This document shows, in pieces, positions 16,644-25,688 of a stretch of DNA of 64,000 nt. The notes under the pieces are model-generated. The model saw nothing but the letters and a program-made list of their open reading frames with translations, ran no database searches and had not been told where the DNA came from. Within the stretch, counting starts at the first letter, position 1; each line of letters begins with the position of its first letter. The position numbers and the translations under genes are program-made. Source of the DNA: Streptomyces minutiscleroticus (GTDB lineage Bacteria; Actinomycetota; Actinomycetes; Streptomycetales; Streptomycetaceae); NCBI RefSeq assembly GCF_014650875.1, contig NZ_BMVU01000027.1:1-64000 (forward strand). The letters are read 5' to 3'.

Positions 16644-18539
16644 ATGCCCTCCCGCACCCCCCGCACGCTGATGATCGCGTTGACCGCCCTGACGACCCTG
16701 TCGGCGGCCTCCCTGCTCGCGGCCGGACCGTCCGCCGCCGAGCCCGCGCCCCGCCCGACCGCCGCGGCGGCCGACTGGGACACCGACCGGGCCGCGGCCG
16801 CCCATGCCGCGGACCCCGGTGCCGTCACCGCCTCCGGCAGCGAGAACGCCGGCACGGCGCCCGGCCTCGCCTTCGACGGCGACGGCGCGACGCGCTGGTC
16901 CAGCCAGTTCGCCGACGACGCCTGGATCCGCGTCGACCTGGGCACCGTCCTGCGCATCGACCGCGTCGTCCTGGACTGGGAGGCCGCCTACGGCAAGCGG
17001 TACGTCCTGGAGGCGTCGCGCGACGGCACCGGCTGGACGCCGTTCTACACCGAGACCGCGGGCACCGGCGGCTCCGTCACCGCCCACACGTACCCGCAGG
17101 AGGTCACCGGGCGCTACGTCCGCATGCGCGGCGTCGAGCGCGCCACCCCGTACGGCTACTCGCTGTACTCCTTCAGGGTCTACGGCGGCGAGCCCGCGCC
17201 CGCGTCGGCGACCCGCGCGAACCTCGCGCTCCACCATCCCGCGTACAGCAACTTCTACCAGCACGCGGGCAACTCGCCGGCGTTCGTCACCGACGGTGGC
17301 CGGCCCGACGACCTCAAGGCGGACGCGACCCGCTGGTCCAGCGACTGGAACGCCGACCGCTGGGTCTCCGTCGACCTCGGGGCCACCTCCGTGATCGACA
17401 CCGTCGACCTGTACTGGGAGGCGGCCTACGCGGTCGACTACCAGCTCCAGGTGTCGGACGACAACAGCACCTGGCGCACCGTGTACCAGCCGTCCGCCGC
17501 CGAGGTGGCCGCCCGCCGCGCCGATGTGAAGTCCCCGGCGGACGCCGTGGGTCGGCACGACAGTGTGCGGCTGCCGCAGCCCGCCACCGGCCGCTATGTG
17601 CGCATGCTCGGCAAGGAGCGGCGCTCCTTCCACAACCCCGCCCCGGCCACGGCCCAGTTCGGCTACTCCCTCTACGAGTTCCAGGTGTGGGGCACCGGCG
17701 GCAGCGCCGCCGCCGCGTACCCGGCGCTGCCGGGCGAGCAGTCCGGCACGTACCGGACCGCGTTCTTCGACGACTTCACCGGCGCGGGCCTGGACCGCTC
17801 CAAGTGGCGCGTCGTACGGACCGGCCAGGAGATGGGGCCGGTCAACGGCGAGTCCCAGGCGTACGTCGACTCCACGGACACCGTCCGCACGGAGAACGGC
17901 AGCCTGGTGCTGCGCGCCAGGTACTGCAAGGGGTGCACCCGGGCGGGCGATGGCACCTACGACTTCACCTCCGGGCGCATCGACACCCACACCAGGTTCG
18001 ACTTCACCTACGGCAGGGTCAGCGCGCGCATGAGGCTGCCCGTCGGCGACGGCTTCTGGCCCGCCTTCTGGCTGCTGGGCAGCGACGTCGACGACCCGTC
18101 GGTGTCCTGGCCCGCCTCCGGCGAGACCGACATCATGGAGAACATCGGCTACGAGGACTGGACCAGCTCGGCCCTGCACGGCCCCGGCTACTCCGCGGAC
18201 GGCAACATCGGCGCGCGCCAGACCTACCCGGACGGCGGCCGCGCCGACCAGTGGCACACCTACGCGGTGGAGTGGACGCCCACGGGCATGCGCTTCTTCG
18301 TGGACGACCGGCTCGTGCAGGAGACCACCCGCAACAAGCTGGAGTCGACGCGCGGCCAGTGGGTCTTCGGCCACCACCAGTACGTCATTCTCAACCTCGC
18401 CCTGGGCGGCGCCTACCCGGCCGGCTGGAACAAGGTGACCACGCCCTACTGGGGCCTGCCCCGGTCGAGCGTCGACCGGATCGCGGGCGGCGGTGTGCAG
18501 GCCGAGGTCGACTGGGTGCGCGTGGAGCAGAAGGGCTGA
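16644..18539 (+). CDS. Secreted GH16 beta-glucanase with two discoidin domains
   Basis: This 631-residue extracellular enzyme probably cleaves beta-1,3- or mixed beta-glucans. It has a Sec signal (about 1-33, TLMIALTALTTLSAASLLAA) and two F5/8 type C carbohydrate-binding domains (about 45-155 and 165-345, each with WSSxF/WNADxW and VRMRG / VRMLG). The C-terminal GH16 domain (about 355-631) has the catalytic motif SGETDIMENIGYE (about 493-505), with Glu nucleophile, Asp and Glu acid/base. The ATG at 16644 has GAAGGAGA upstream, which rules out the longer frame. It has no obvious operon partners. Confidence 0.92.
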   Translation: MPSRTPRTLMIALTALTTLSAASLLAAGPSAAEPAPRPTAAAADWDTDRAAAAHAADPGAVTASGSENAGTAPGLAFDGDGATRWSSQFADDAWIRVDLGTVLRIDRVVLDWEAAYGKRYVLEASRDGTGWTPFYTETAGTGGSVTAHTYPQEVTGRYVRMRGVERATPYGYSLYSFRVYGGEPAPASATRANLALHHPAYSNFYQHAGNSPAFVTDGGRPDDLKADATRWSSDWNADRWVSVDLGATSVIDTVDLYWEAAYAVDYQLQVSDDNSTWRTVYQPSAAEVAARRADVKSPADAVGRHDSVRLPQPATGRYVRMLGKERRSFHNPAPATAQFGYSLYEFQVWGTGGSAAAAYPALPGEQSGTYRTAFFDDFTGAGLDRSKWRVVRTGQEMGPVNGESQAYVDSTDTVRTENGSLVLRARYCKGCTRAGDGTYDFTSGRIDTHTRFDFTYGRVSARMRLPVGDGFWPAFWLLGSDVDDPSVSWPASGETDIMENIGYEDWTSSALHGPGYSADGNIGARQTYPDGGRADQWHTYAVEWTPTGMRFFVDDRLVQETTRNKLESTRGQWVFGHHQYVILNLALGGAYPAGWNKVTTPYWGLPRSSVDRIAGGGVQAEVDWVRVEQKG

Positions 18540-18624
18540 GCGCGGTCGCGGCCGCGGCGGCACGGTCGCGGCCGCGCCGCCGGGCGGGCCCCGAGGGTCC
18601 GTGACCCCGGTGCGACGTGCTCCG

Positions 18625-19158
18625 CTACGGCGTCCGGTGCTCCTCCACCCACTGGATGAGCAGCCGCCGCACGTACGGGTTGCCGTCCTGGGCCGCGTGC
18701 GCCAGGCGCTCCCCGCGGGCCCGGGCCTCGCGCCAGGCCAGCGGGGTGTCCGCGGCGTGCGCCTGGTCGGCGGCGGCCAGGGCGTCGGCCGCCAGCAGTC
18801 TGATGTCCTCGGAGAGGTCGTCGTGGGCCGCCGCCCGGTACGCCTCCAGGCGCAGCGTCGCGACGTCCTCGGGCGGGCGGGAGGTCGCCGAGGGCTGGGC
18901 GTAGCCGCTGACGGCGATGACGACGCAGAAGGTGGCCGTGTCCCGGCGTCCCGCGTGCCGCCCCCGCTCGACGGCGGACGCCAGCCAGGTGGCGGCCTTC
19001 CAGTGCAGGACCGAGGTCGCGGCGACGAAGGCGAGGGCCACCACCGCGAACGGGACCCAGCCGCCCAGGGCGAGGCCGAGCGGTCCGAGCACGAGGAGGC
19101 CGGCCGCGCCGGCGATCCATATGCGGCGGCGGGCGAGCGTGAGGTGTCGGGGTTCCAC
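18625..19158 (-). CDS. Two-TM hypothetical membrane protein
   Basis: This 177-residue protein has two adjacent membrane helices near the N-terminus (IWIAGAAGLLVLGPLGLAL and VPFAVVALAFVAATSVLHW) and a cytoplasmic helical tail of about 120 residues rich in Ala, Arg and Glu. No family is recognised. The proposed start is the GTG at 19158; it lacks a clear ribosome binding site, so leaderless translation or another start is possible. It is convergent with the GH16 gene. Confidence 0.6.
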   Translation of the reverse strand: MEPRHLTLARRRIWIAGAAGLLVLGPLGLALGGWVPFAVVALAFVAATSVLHWKAATWLASAVERGRHAGRRDTATFCVVIAVSGYAQPSATSRPPEDVATLRLEAYRAAAHDDLSEDIRLLAADALAAADQAHAADTPLAWREARARGERLAHAAQDGNPYVRRLLIQWVEEHRTP

Positions 19159-19706
19159 GCCGTTCAGTGTGTCAGGGGTGCCGGTGCGGTGAGGGCCGAC
19201 GGCCGGGTTCCGCGGCGGTTCCCCGCGGCGCGCACCGGCCGGGCACAGGACGGGCACCGGAGCGGCACCACCGCGCCGTGACGCGGGCTCCGGCCGGTGC
19301 GGCGGGACCGGCCGGGCGGACGCCGGTGCCCGCGGCCCGGCCGCCCGTGCACCACGGCGCCGAGGACCACCACCGGTACCGCGGCGCGGCCGCGTGGACA
19401 GGCCCGCGACCGCCCGCCGGCCCTTCGGGCGCGGCCCGCCGTGCACCACCGTCGCGTCGGCCCGCCCCCGCCGCCCCGTACGGCCGCCGGGGACACCGTC
19501 TCCGCGGCCGGGGCGGACACACTGTCCTGCGCCGGACGCGCCCCGTGACGTACGGCTGACAGTACGGGCGAAGAGGATCGAACCGACCGGTTTGCAAAGG
19601 AAGTTGAGCGGCACGGTGTCAGTGGCGGGCGGTAGGTTCCGTATCCGCCGCCGGGGCCGTGCGAGACGCCCGGCGGTCCGAACCACGCCGACGAATGCGA
19701 GTCCTC
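19159..19706. other. 548-bp gene-free region
   Basis: The open frames here have shadow-like composition. A GATCGAACCGACCGG stretch near 19577 superficially resembles a tRNA T-arm in reverse but has no matching stems. Confidence 0.4.
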
Positions 19707-21260
19707 ATGGAACCCACCTACGCCGACTTCACGGTCAGCCCCGCCCGGCTCTCGAACGCGGTGGTCCGCCACCACCGGTGCGCGGTGGCTCCGACGCACG
19801 TGGCGGTGGGCGCGGGCGGCACCCTCAAGGCCGACTTCACCGTGCCGGAGGCCGACCGGGGTGCCGACCTCACCCTGAGCGTGACCGCGGTGGGCCCCGT
19901 GCCGCCGACGACCGTCCTGCTCAACGGCAAGGTCGTCACCGAGGACCTCTCCTTCGCCGGGGACGCGGGGCGGGACGCGCCGCGCGAGCTCGTGGTCGCC
20001 CTGCCGGGCGCGCTGCTGACGGAGGACGGCGGCCTGCTGGAGATACGCACCTCCGCCGACGCGGACGACGTCCTCAGGCTCCTCTCCCTCGGCATCGACG
20101 CCGCCGGGGACAGCGGGGCGGCGCGGCGCGCCATGGCGGCCCGCGCCGCCGCCCGGTCGGTCCTCGCCTTCGCCGTCGAGCAGCGGACCCCGGGCGCGGA
20201 CCGGTGGCAGCCGGCGCCGCGCCTGCTGCTGCACATGGACTGCGGGGAGCACGCGGACCCCGCCCAGCTCTCCTGGCGCGGCACGGACGGCTCCGAGGCG
20301 TCCGTCGCCTTCCGGGCCGGCACGGGCGGCTTCCACGGGCACCGGCGGGCGGCGGACGGGAACACCTTCGAGCTGCGCGGCACGCTCGCCGAGCGCCACA
20401 CCTACCCGGACGGCGTCGCGGGCGCCGCGGTGCGGCAGTTCACCACCGAGGAGAGCCACGGCGGGAGCTGGCGCCCGGCCGACCGGCTGCGCGTGCTGCT
20501 CGACGACGGCGGCGCGGCGGTGGAGCGCCTGGAGCGGCGCGACGTCCGGGGCGGCGCCGTGTCGCTGGCCTTCCGCCCCGCCGCGGCCCCGGCGCTCCCG
20601 GAGGCCGTGCCGGGCGCCGCCCTGCGCGAGGTGACCAGGGACGTGGCGGAGGTGGAGGCCAGCGACGAGTTCGCGGCCGCGGGCGAGACCGCGGACAACC
20701 TGCTGCGCTCCTCCCGCAGCAAGTGGCTGGTCCACGACGAGGAGGCCCGGCTGGACTTCGCCTTCGACCGGCCCACCGCCGTCGCCGCGTACGCGCTGAC
20801 CGCGGCCAACGACTTCCCGGACCGCGACCCGCGGGACTGGGAGCTGCAGGGCTCCACGGACGGCAGCCGCTGGACGGTCCTCGACGTGCGGTCGGGCGAG
20901 CACTTCGGCAGGCGCTTCGCCAGGAAGGAGTACTCCTTCGCCAACAGCACCCCCTACCGGTTCTACCGGCTGCTGATCACGGACAACGCCGGGGGGACCG
21001 AGATCCAGCTGTCCCGGGTGCAGTTCTTCGAGGCCGACGCCGCGGCCGCCGCGACGGCCGCGGTCTGCGACTTCGTCGGCTTCCGCCACCGGCCGGGACA
21101 GGACCCGGTCGCCCTCCGCGGCACCGCCGTGCCCGGCCCGCCGCAGGGCGGGGACGCCGAGGAGCCGACGGAGAAGATCCTGCCGGGCGACCTGCGGGAC
21201 GCGGCGCGGAGCCTGGACACCGCGGCCCGCCTCATGGGGAAGCTCGCGCAGTACCTGTGA
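19707..21260 (+). CDS. Discoidin (F5/8 type C) domain protein of unknown function
   Basis: This protein of about 517 residues has no signal peptide. A beta-rich N-terminal region (about 1-330) is not recognised. An F5/8 type C-like module lies at about 325-455 (DNLLRSSRSKWLVHDEEARL, AYALTAANDFPDRDPRDWEL, YRFYRLLITDN, IQLSRVQFFE), which is usually a sugar- or surface-binding module. A C-terminal helix (LRDAARSLDTAARLMGKLAQ) follows. Cytoplasmic discoidin proteins of this kind are sometimes cargo or structural proteins, but no such partner genes are here. The start is uncertain: ATG 19707 or ATG 19695, neither with a strong ribosome binding site. Confidence 0.7.
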   Translation: MEPTYADFTVSPARLSNAVVRHHRCAVAPTHVAVGAGGTLKADFTVPEADRGADLTLSVTAVGPVPPTTVLLNGKVVTEDLSFAGDAGRDAPRELVVALPGALLTEDGGLLEIRTSADADDVLRLLSLGIDAAGDSGAARRAMAARAAARSVLAFAVEQRTPGADRWQPAPRLLLHMDCGEHADPAQLSWRGTDGSEASVAFRAGTGGFHGHRRAADGNTFELRGTLAERHTYPDGVAGAAVRQFTTEESHGGSWRPADRLRVLLDDGGAAVERLERRDVRGGAVSLAFRPAAAPALPEAVPGAALREVTRDVAEVEASDEFAAAGETADNLLRSSRSKWLVHDEEARLDFAFDRPTAVAAYALTAANDFPDRDPRDWELQGSTDGSRWTVLDVRSGEHFGRRFARKEYSFANSTPYRFYRLLITDNAGGTEIQLSRVQFFEADAAAAATAAVCDFVGFRHRPGQDPVALRGTAVPGPPQGGDAEEPTEKILPGDLRDAARSLDTAARLMGKLAQYL

Positions 21261-21271
21261 CACCGTGTGCC

Positions 21272-21310
21272 GGCACCCGCCCCGGGAGCGGAGAACCCGG
21301 GGCAGGTGCC
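21272..21310. terminator. Imperfect hairpin terminator
   Basis: Arms 21272-21286 and 21296-21310 (ggcacccgccccggg against its complement) have a single mismatch. It follows the discoidin gene stop by 11 bp. Confidence 0.6.
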
Positions 21311-21472
21311 GTGGCACGTCCCGCGGCGGCCGGCCCCGCGCCGGCCGGTCCGAAGGACGGGGGCGGCGGCCTCACGGACGAGCGCGATCCCGCGGACGAG
21401 TGCCGCCCCGCGGACCGGGGCGTCCCCGCGGGCGGACGCGGTCCCCCGGCCGGGCGCGTCCCGGCGGGCGGC

Positions 21473-22084
21473 TCACCGCAGGTGGTCGCGGGCCCACGCG
21501 GCGAGCTGCCGGGCGCCGAGGTCCACCGCCTCCGGCCAGGCCGTCGGCGCGCTCTCGTCCGCCGTGTCGCTGACGTACTTCACCAGGCGCACCGGCACGC
21601 CGAACCGGCGGGCGGTGTCGGCGACGGCGTACCCCTCCATGTCCACCAGCTGCGCCTCCTCGGCCAGCCGCGCGCGCACGGCCGTGTCGGAGACGAACGT
21701 GTCACCGGTCGCCAGGGTGTGGCCCGGGCCGTCGGAGAGGTCGATCGGCGCACCGTAGGTGCGGCCGCTGATCGCGTGCAGCAGGGCCGTGTCGAAGTCG
21801 TGCTGGAGGACGCGGGAGACCTCCAGCACGCCGCGCAGACCGTCCTTCAGGGCACCGGCGGTGCCGAGGTTGACCACCTCGCGGGGGCGGGCGCCGCCGG
21901 CCAGCGCGAGGGTCAGCGCGGCCGTCGCGTTGATCTTCCCCATGCCCGTGATCAGCACGGGCAGCCCGGTGCCGAGGTGGGCGGCCTCCTCCTCGACCGC
22001 GGCGACGACGAGCGGCCGGTCCGGGCGGATCTCGCCCAGGAGGCGGCCGGCCGGGACCCGGCCGGCGGGCGGAGTGGTGATCAC
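21473..22084 (-). CDS. MTA/SAH nucleosidase-like (PNP/UDP phosphorylase fold) protein
   Basis: This protein of about 203 residues resembles nucleosidases that hydrolyse methylthioadenosine or adenosylhomocysteine. Visible motifs are RPLVVAAVEEEAAHL, VLITGMGKINATAALTLAL, VVNLGTAGALKD, GDTFVSD and LVDMEGYAVADTARRFGV, with the purine-binding D/E-M-E-G/A element intact. It is shorter than typical MtnN (about 230). The GTG at 22084 has AAGGAC upstream and is favoured over the 258-codon frame. It is divergent from the GH16 gene at 22577. Confidence 0.82.
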   Translation of the reverse strand: MITTPPAGRVPAGRLLGEIRPDRPLVVAAVEEEAAHLGTGLPVLITGMGKINATAALTLALAGGARPREVVNLGTAGALKDGLRGVLEVSRVLQHDFDTALLHAISGRTYGAPIDLSDGPGHTLATGDTFVSDTAVRARLAEEAQLVDMEGYAVADTARRFGVPVRLVKYVSDTADESAPTAWPEAVDLGARQLAAWARDHLR

Positions 22085-22286
22085 GGTGTGTTCCCGTCCT
22101 TCGGTTTCCGAGGTCCGGCCGGGGCCGGACCTGCCCGTGTGGTCCTTGGAACGTACAGGGGGCGGTGCCGCCGGGGCGAAGCGGGGCGGTGCACGGTGTG
22201 ACGACGTCCGCAGCCGTACGATCCGGGCGCGCCCGCCCCTTCCCGGCACACCGGACGCCGCGCGGGCCGGAAGCCGGGCGGCGCTT

Positions 22287-22319
22287 CTTAAGCACGGGTT
22301 AAACGCGGCTTAAGCAAAC
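22287..22319 (+). promoter_or_regulatory. Three 11-bp direct repeats (PHO-box-like)
   Basis: CTTAAGCACGG, GTTAAACGCGG and CTTAAGCAAAC follow one another without gaps in an AT-rich island. Streptomyces PhoP boxes are also 11-nt direct repeats (GTTCACC-type), so a response-regulator site is possible, though the match is partial. Confidence 0.35.
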
Positions 22320-22444
22320 TTCGGTCCAGCCTGATTCCTCAAATAACCGCAGGTCAGCTGGGTTTGATGACGGAGCGCGCAAGTTGGCGGGGCCAGTGAT
22401 CGTGCGTATCGTCGGGGCCCACCGGCGGCTCCCACCGCAGGCGA

Positions 22445-22456
22445 GAGAGCGCTCTC
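22445..22456. promoter_or_regulatory. GAGAGCGCTCTC palindrome, CebR/LacI-type operator
   Basis: A perfect 12-bp palindrome with a central GC lies 120 bp upstream of the GH16 glucanase start. Streptomyces CebR-type repressors of glucan genes bind TGGGAGCGCTCCCA, which shares the GAGCGCTC core. Induction by glucan oligosaccharides is inferred. Confidence 0.55.
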
Positions 22457-22576
22457 ACACCGTGCTCCGCACGCTCGCCGGGTGCGCTCCGCCGGGCGCA
22501 CGTTCCTGGAAATCCCCCGGGCGGTCCTCACGGACGGTCCCGCAAACAGTTCCCCACAGACAAGGTGTGTTCAGCC

Positions 22577-23875
22577 ATGGCTGCTCATCGCGCACGCCGA
22601 TGGTCCCTCGGCGGCCTGGTGTTCCTCGTCGCCGCCGCCCTCGCCGCGGCCGTCCTGTTCACGACGACCGGTCCGGCCGCCGACCGGGCGGACGCCGCCG
22701 CCGTGCGGACCTGGGCCGACGAGTTCGACGGCGCCGCCGGCAGCGCCCCCGACTCCTCGAAGTGGACCCTGGAGACGGGCGGCGGCGGCAACGGCAACAA
22801 CGAGCTGCAGTACTACACGAAGAGCACCGACAACGCCGCCCTCGACGGCAGGGGCAACCTGGTCATCACCGCCAGGAAGAACACCGACTCCGGACTGCGG
22901 TGCTGGTACGGCGCCTGCCAGTACACGTCGGCACGGCTGAACACGGCGCAGACCTTCACCCAGGCCTACGGCCGCTTCGAGGCCCGCATCAAGATCCCGC
23001 GCGGCCAGGGCGTCTGGCCCGCCTTCTGGATGCTCGGCGACGACCTCGGCAGCGCTGGCTGGCCCAACAGCGGCGAGATCGACATCATGGAGAACGTCGG
23101 CAAGGAGCCCGGCGCGGTGCACGGCACCATCCACGGCCCCGGCTACTCCGGCGGCGGCGGCATCGGCGCCGCGTACACGCTGCCGGGCGGCAAGGCCTTC
23201 GCCGACGACTTCCACACCTTCGCCGTCGACTGGAGCCCCGAGGCGATCACCTGGTCGGTGGACGGGCAGAACTACCAGACCCGCACGCCGGCCGACGTGA
23301 ACGGCAAGAAGTGGGTCTACGACCACCCGTTCTTCCTCATCCTCAACCTCGCGGTCGGCGGCGACTGGCCCGGCAGCCCGGACGCCTCCACGTCCTTCCC
23401 GCAGACCATGACCGTCGACTACGTCCGCGTCTCGGCCTCGGACTCCTCGGGCTCCACCGGCGGCGGCACCGGCGGCACCGGCGGCGGCGCGAGCAGGACC
23501 GGCGCGATCAGGGGCATCGGCGGCATGTGCGTGGACGTCGCGGGCGCCTCGGACGCCGACGAGACCCCGATCCAGCTGCACGACTGCAACGGTGTGGACG
23601 CCCAGAAGTGGACGCTGGGCAGCGACGGCACCGTGCGCGCCCTCGGCAAGTGCCTGGACGTCAAGGGCGGTTCGACCGCGGACGGCGCCGCCGTCCAGCT
23701 CTACCGCTGCAACGGCACCAAGGCCCAGCAGTGGGTGTACACCTCCGCCCGCGACCTGACCAACGTCGGCGCCGACAAGTGCCTGGACGCCAGGGGCAAC
23801 TCCGCCGCGGACGGCACCCGCCTGCAGATCTGGACCTGCGCCGGCACCGCCAACCAGAAGTGGACCGTCGGCTGA
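22577..23875 (+). CDS. Secreted GH16 endo-1,3-beta-glucanase with CBM13
   Basis: This 432-residue laminarinase-type enzyme has a signal/anchor segment (about 12-40, LGGLVFLVAAALAAAVLFTT) and a GH16 domain (about 47-285) with the catalytic motif SGEIDIMENVGKEPG (about 165-179) and GVWPAFWMLG. A Ser/Gly/Thr linker follows, then a ricin-type trefoil module (about 313-432) with three Q-x-W signatures (QKWTL, QQWVY, QKWTV). The ATG at 22577 has AAGGTG upstream. It is followed after 84 bp by the GH64 gene, probably one transcript. The LacI-type palindrome upstream suggests sugar induction. Confidence 0.93.
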   Translation: MAAHRARRWSLGGLVFLVAAALAAAVLFTTTGPAADRADAAAVRTWADEFDGAAGSAPDSSKWTLETGGGGNGNNELQYYTKSTDNAALDGRGNLVITARKNTDSGLRCWYGACQYTSARLNTAQTFTQAYGRFEARIKIPRGQGVWPAFWMLGDDLGSAGWPNSGEIDIMENVGKEPGAVHGTIHGPGYSGGGGIGAAYTLPGGKAFADDFHTFAVDWSPEAITWSVDGQNYQTRTPADVNGKKWVYDHPFFLILNLAVGGDWPGSPDASTSFPQTMTVDYVRVSASDSSGSTGGGTGGTGGGASRTGAIRGIGGMCVDVAGASDADETPIQLHDCNGVDAQKWTLGSDGTVRALGKCLDVKGGSTADGAAVQLYRCNGTKAQQWVYTSARDLTNVGADKCLDARGNSAADGTRLQIWTCAGTANQKWTVG

Positions 23876-23959
23876 CCCCGAGCCGCCGCCCGCCCGCCAC
23901 TCACTCCGTCCCCACCCTTCCCGCCTCGCCCGAGGCGCGTACAGCAAGGAGCACCGCAG

Positions 23960-25162
23960 ATGTCGCCCCGTCACCAGCGCAACCTGACCCGCCGCAAGAT
24001 GATGTTCGCCCTCGGCGGCGCGGCGGTGGCCGCCCCGGCGATCGCCGCCATCGCCCCGCACGCGCTCGCCGGGCAGAGCGGCGACAGCAGGACGACCGCG
24101 GCGGCCGGTTCGCTCCCCGTGACCGTCGTCAACAACAGCGGCTCGTTCGACAACGCGTCCGTGCACCTCTACGTCGTCGGCAACCAGGACGGCAAGCAGG
24201 TCCGGCTCACCCCCGAGGGCACCCTCGCGCCCATCGCCCTCTCCGACAACGGCGCCGACGGCTTCACCGACTACGCGATCCCGCTGTCCGGCAGCGGCGA
24301 GACCCGGCTGAACCTGCCCTACATGTCGGGCCGCATCTACGTGGCGCTCGGCCAGAAGCTGAAGTTCAAGGCCGTCACCGACGGCAACGGCAACGCGGCC
24401 CTGCAGTACCCGGCCGGCTGGGTGAAGTCCGACCCCAGCTACGGCGTGCTGCACGACTGCGCCGAGTTCACGTACAACTCGGCCGGCATGTTCTGCAACA
24501 CCACGATGGTCGACATGTTCAGCGTGCCGCTGAGCATCGAGCTCACCGGCGCCAGGAACCAGACCACGGGCGCCCTGCGCGACGGCGGGCGCGCCGCCGC
24601 CTTCGCCGCGGTGAGGCAGGTCGAGGAGTTCGCGCCGCTCGTCGTGGACGACACCCGCATCATCGCCCCCGGCCACGGCCTGGACGCGGGCCTGTTCGCC
24701 AAGGACTACTTCGCCCCGTACATCGACGAGGTGTGGAGCACCTACACCGGCAAGGACCTCAAGGTCACGACCAACGCGGGGACGTTCACCGGACGGGTGC
24801 GCGGCGAGCGGTTCACCTTCACCGGGCCCGCCTCGGTGTCCTTCGCCAAGCCCTCCACCCGCGACGTCCTCTTCTGCGACGGCAAGCTCGCCGCGCCCAA
24901 CGACGGCACCACCGGCCCCGTAGCCGCCGTCCTGGGCGCGGGCTTCAACCGCTCGACGCTGCTGAGCGACACGGCCCAGCCGAGCACGGACCCGGCGGCC
25001 TTCTACCGCAACGCCCTCACCAACCACTACTCCAAGGCCATCCACGCGGCGACGCAGGACGGCAAGGCGTACGGCTTCGCCTTCGACGACGTCGCCGACT
25101 TCGCCTCCTACATCCAGGACAACGCGCCGACCGGCTTCACGCTCACGCTCGACAGGTTCTGA
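23960..25162 (+). CDS. GH64 endo-1,3-beta-glucanase (thaumatin-like fold)
   Basis: This 400-residue secreted enzyme has a Tat-type leader (LTRRKMMFALGGAAVAAPAI). Its mature sequence has the GH64 landmarks PVTVVNNSGSFDNASVHLYV, LNLPYMSGRIYVALGQKL, YGVLHDCAEFTYNSAGMFCN, TTMVDMFSVPLSIEL and VLGAGFNRSTLL. GH64 enzymes release laminaripentaose from beta-1,3-glucan. No accessory binding module is present. The ATG at 23960 has AAGGAG upstream. With the GH16-CBM13 enzyme it forms a compact beta-1,3-glucan degradation unit. Confidence 0.93.
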   Translation: MSPRHQRNLTRRKMMFALGGAAVAAPAIAAIAPHALAGQSGDSRTTAAAGSLPVTVVNNSGSFDNASVHLYVVGNQDGKQVRLTPEGTLAPIALSDNGADGFTDYAIPLSGSGETRLNLPYMSGRIYVALGQKLKFKAVTDGNGNAALQYPAGWVKSDPSYGVLHDCAEFTYNSAGMFCNTTMVDMFSVPLSIELTGARNQTTGALRDGGRAAAFAAVRQVEEFAPLVVDDTRIIAPGHGLDAGLFAKDYFAPYIDEVWSTYTGKDLKVTTNAGTFTGRVRGERFTFTGPASVSFAKPSTRDVLFCDGKLAAPNDGTTGPVAAVLGAGFNRSTLLSDTAQPSTDPAAFYRNALTNHYSKAIHAATQDGKAYGFAFDDVADFASYIQDNAPTGFTLTLDRF

Positions 25163-25225
25163 CCGGACCGGCCGTACCGGCCGCGCCGTACCGGGCGCGC
25201 CGTACCGGGCGGGCCGGCCGCGAAC

Positions 25226-25272
25226 GGGCCCCGCGGTCCCTTCCGGTACGGGGGGAGGGACCGCGGGGGCCC
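25226..25272. terminator. Hairpin terminator after GH64 gene
   Basis: Arms 25226-25241 and 25256-25272 pair over 16 bp with one bulged G. It lies between convergent genes. Confidence 0.65.
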
Positions 25273-25325
25273 GGTGCCGCCGGGGGAGGGGCCCGGGCCG
25301 GGGGGGCACGGACCGTCCGCGGCGC

Positions 25326-25688
25326 TCAGCCGTTCCGCGAGTAGCGCGGCTCCGTGCGGTAGTCGTAGTAGGCCCAGGCCGCCACGGCGACCAGCGCGAC
25401 CAGTACGGCGGCCACGACGCGCAGGACCCCGGAGGCGAAGAAGGCGACCAGGCCCGTGGCGAGGGCCCCGCCCGACATGATCAGGCGGCTGGTGAGGTGC
25501 TGCGCGGGCTCCTGCGCCGAGGAGTTCCGGTCCCCCAGGTCGTGGAGGGCCGCACGGGCGGCGTGCCGCGACCCCCGTCTGCGGCGGGCCCGGTACTCCA
25601 GGCCGTAACTCATCAGTACGTAGAGGGCGAGCACGCCCAGTACCCACGGCCAGGTCGAGCCGTCGTCGAATCCCCTTGCCAGATACAC
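25326..25688 (-). CDS. Small hypothetical membrane protein
   Basis: This protein of about 120 residues has one membrane helix near the N-terminus (WPWVLGVLALYVLMSYGL), a basic linker (RARRRRGSRHAARA) and two closely spaced hydrophobic segments near the C-terminus (LATGLVAFFASGVL and VVAAVLVALVAVAAWAYYDY). No family is recognised. The GTG at 25688 with a GGAAGGGGA site is the best start; the frame is open much further without membrane or domain sequence. Confidence 0.55.
   Translation of the reverse strand: MYLARGFDDGSTWPWVLGVLALYVLMSYGLEYRARRRRGSRHAARAALHDLGDRNSSAQEPAQHLTSRLIMSGGALATGLVAFFASGVLRVVAAVLVALVAVAAWAYYDYRTEPRYSRNG

Noticed and set aside
16255..16671. Plus-strand frame with ATG at 16255
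   Set aside because: Arg/Pro/His-rich, wobble bias fades and it runs through the ribosome binding site and start of the GH16 gene.
18540..18585. Repeat of CGGTCGCGGCCGCG after the GH16 gene as a terminator
   Set aside because: The pairing is short and ambiguous because GCGGCCGC is self-complementary; not clear enough to call.
19565..19600. tRNA T-arm-like GGTTCGATCC on the minus strand
   Set aside because: The flanking bases do not pair as a T stem, and no anticodon or acceptor stems are found.
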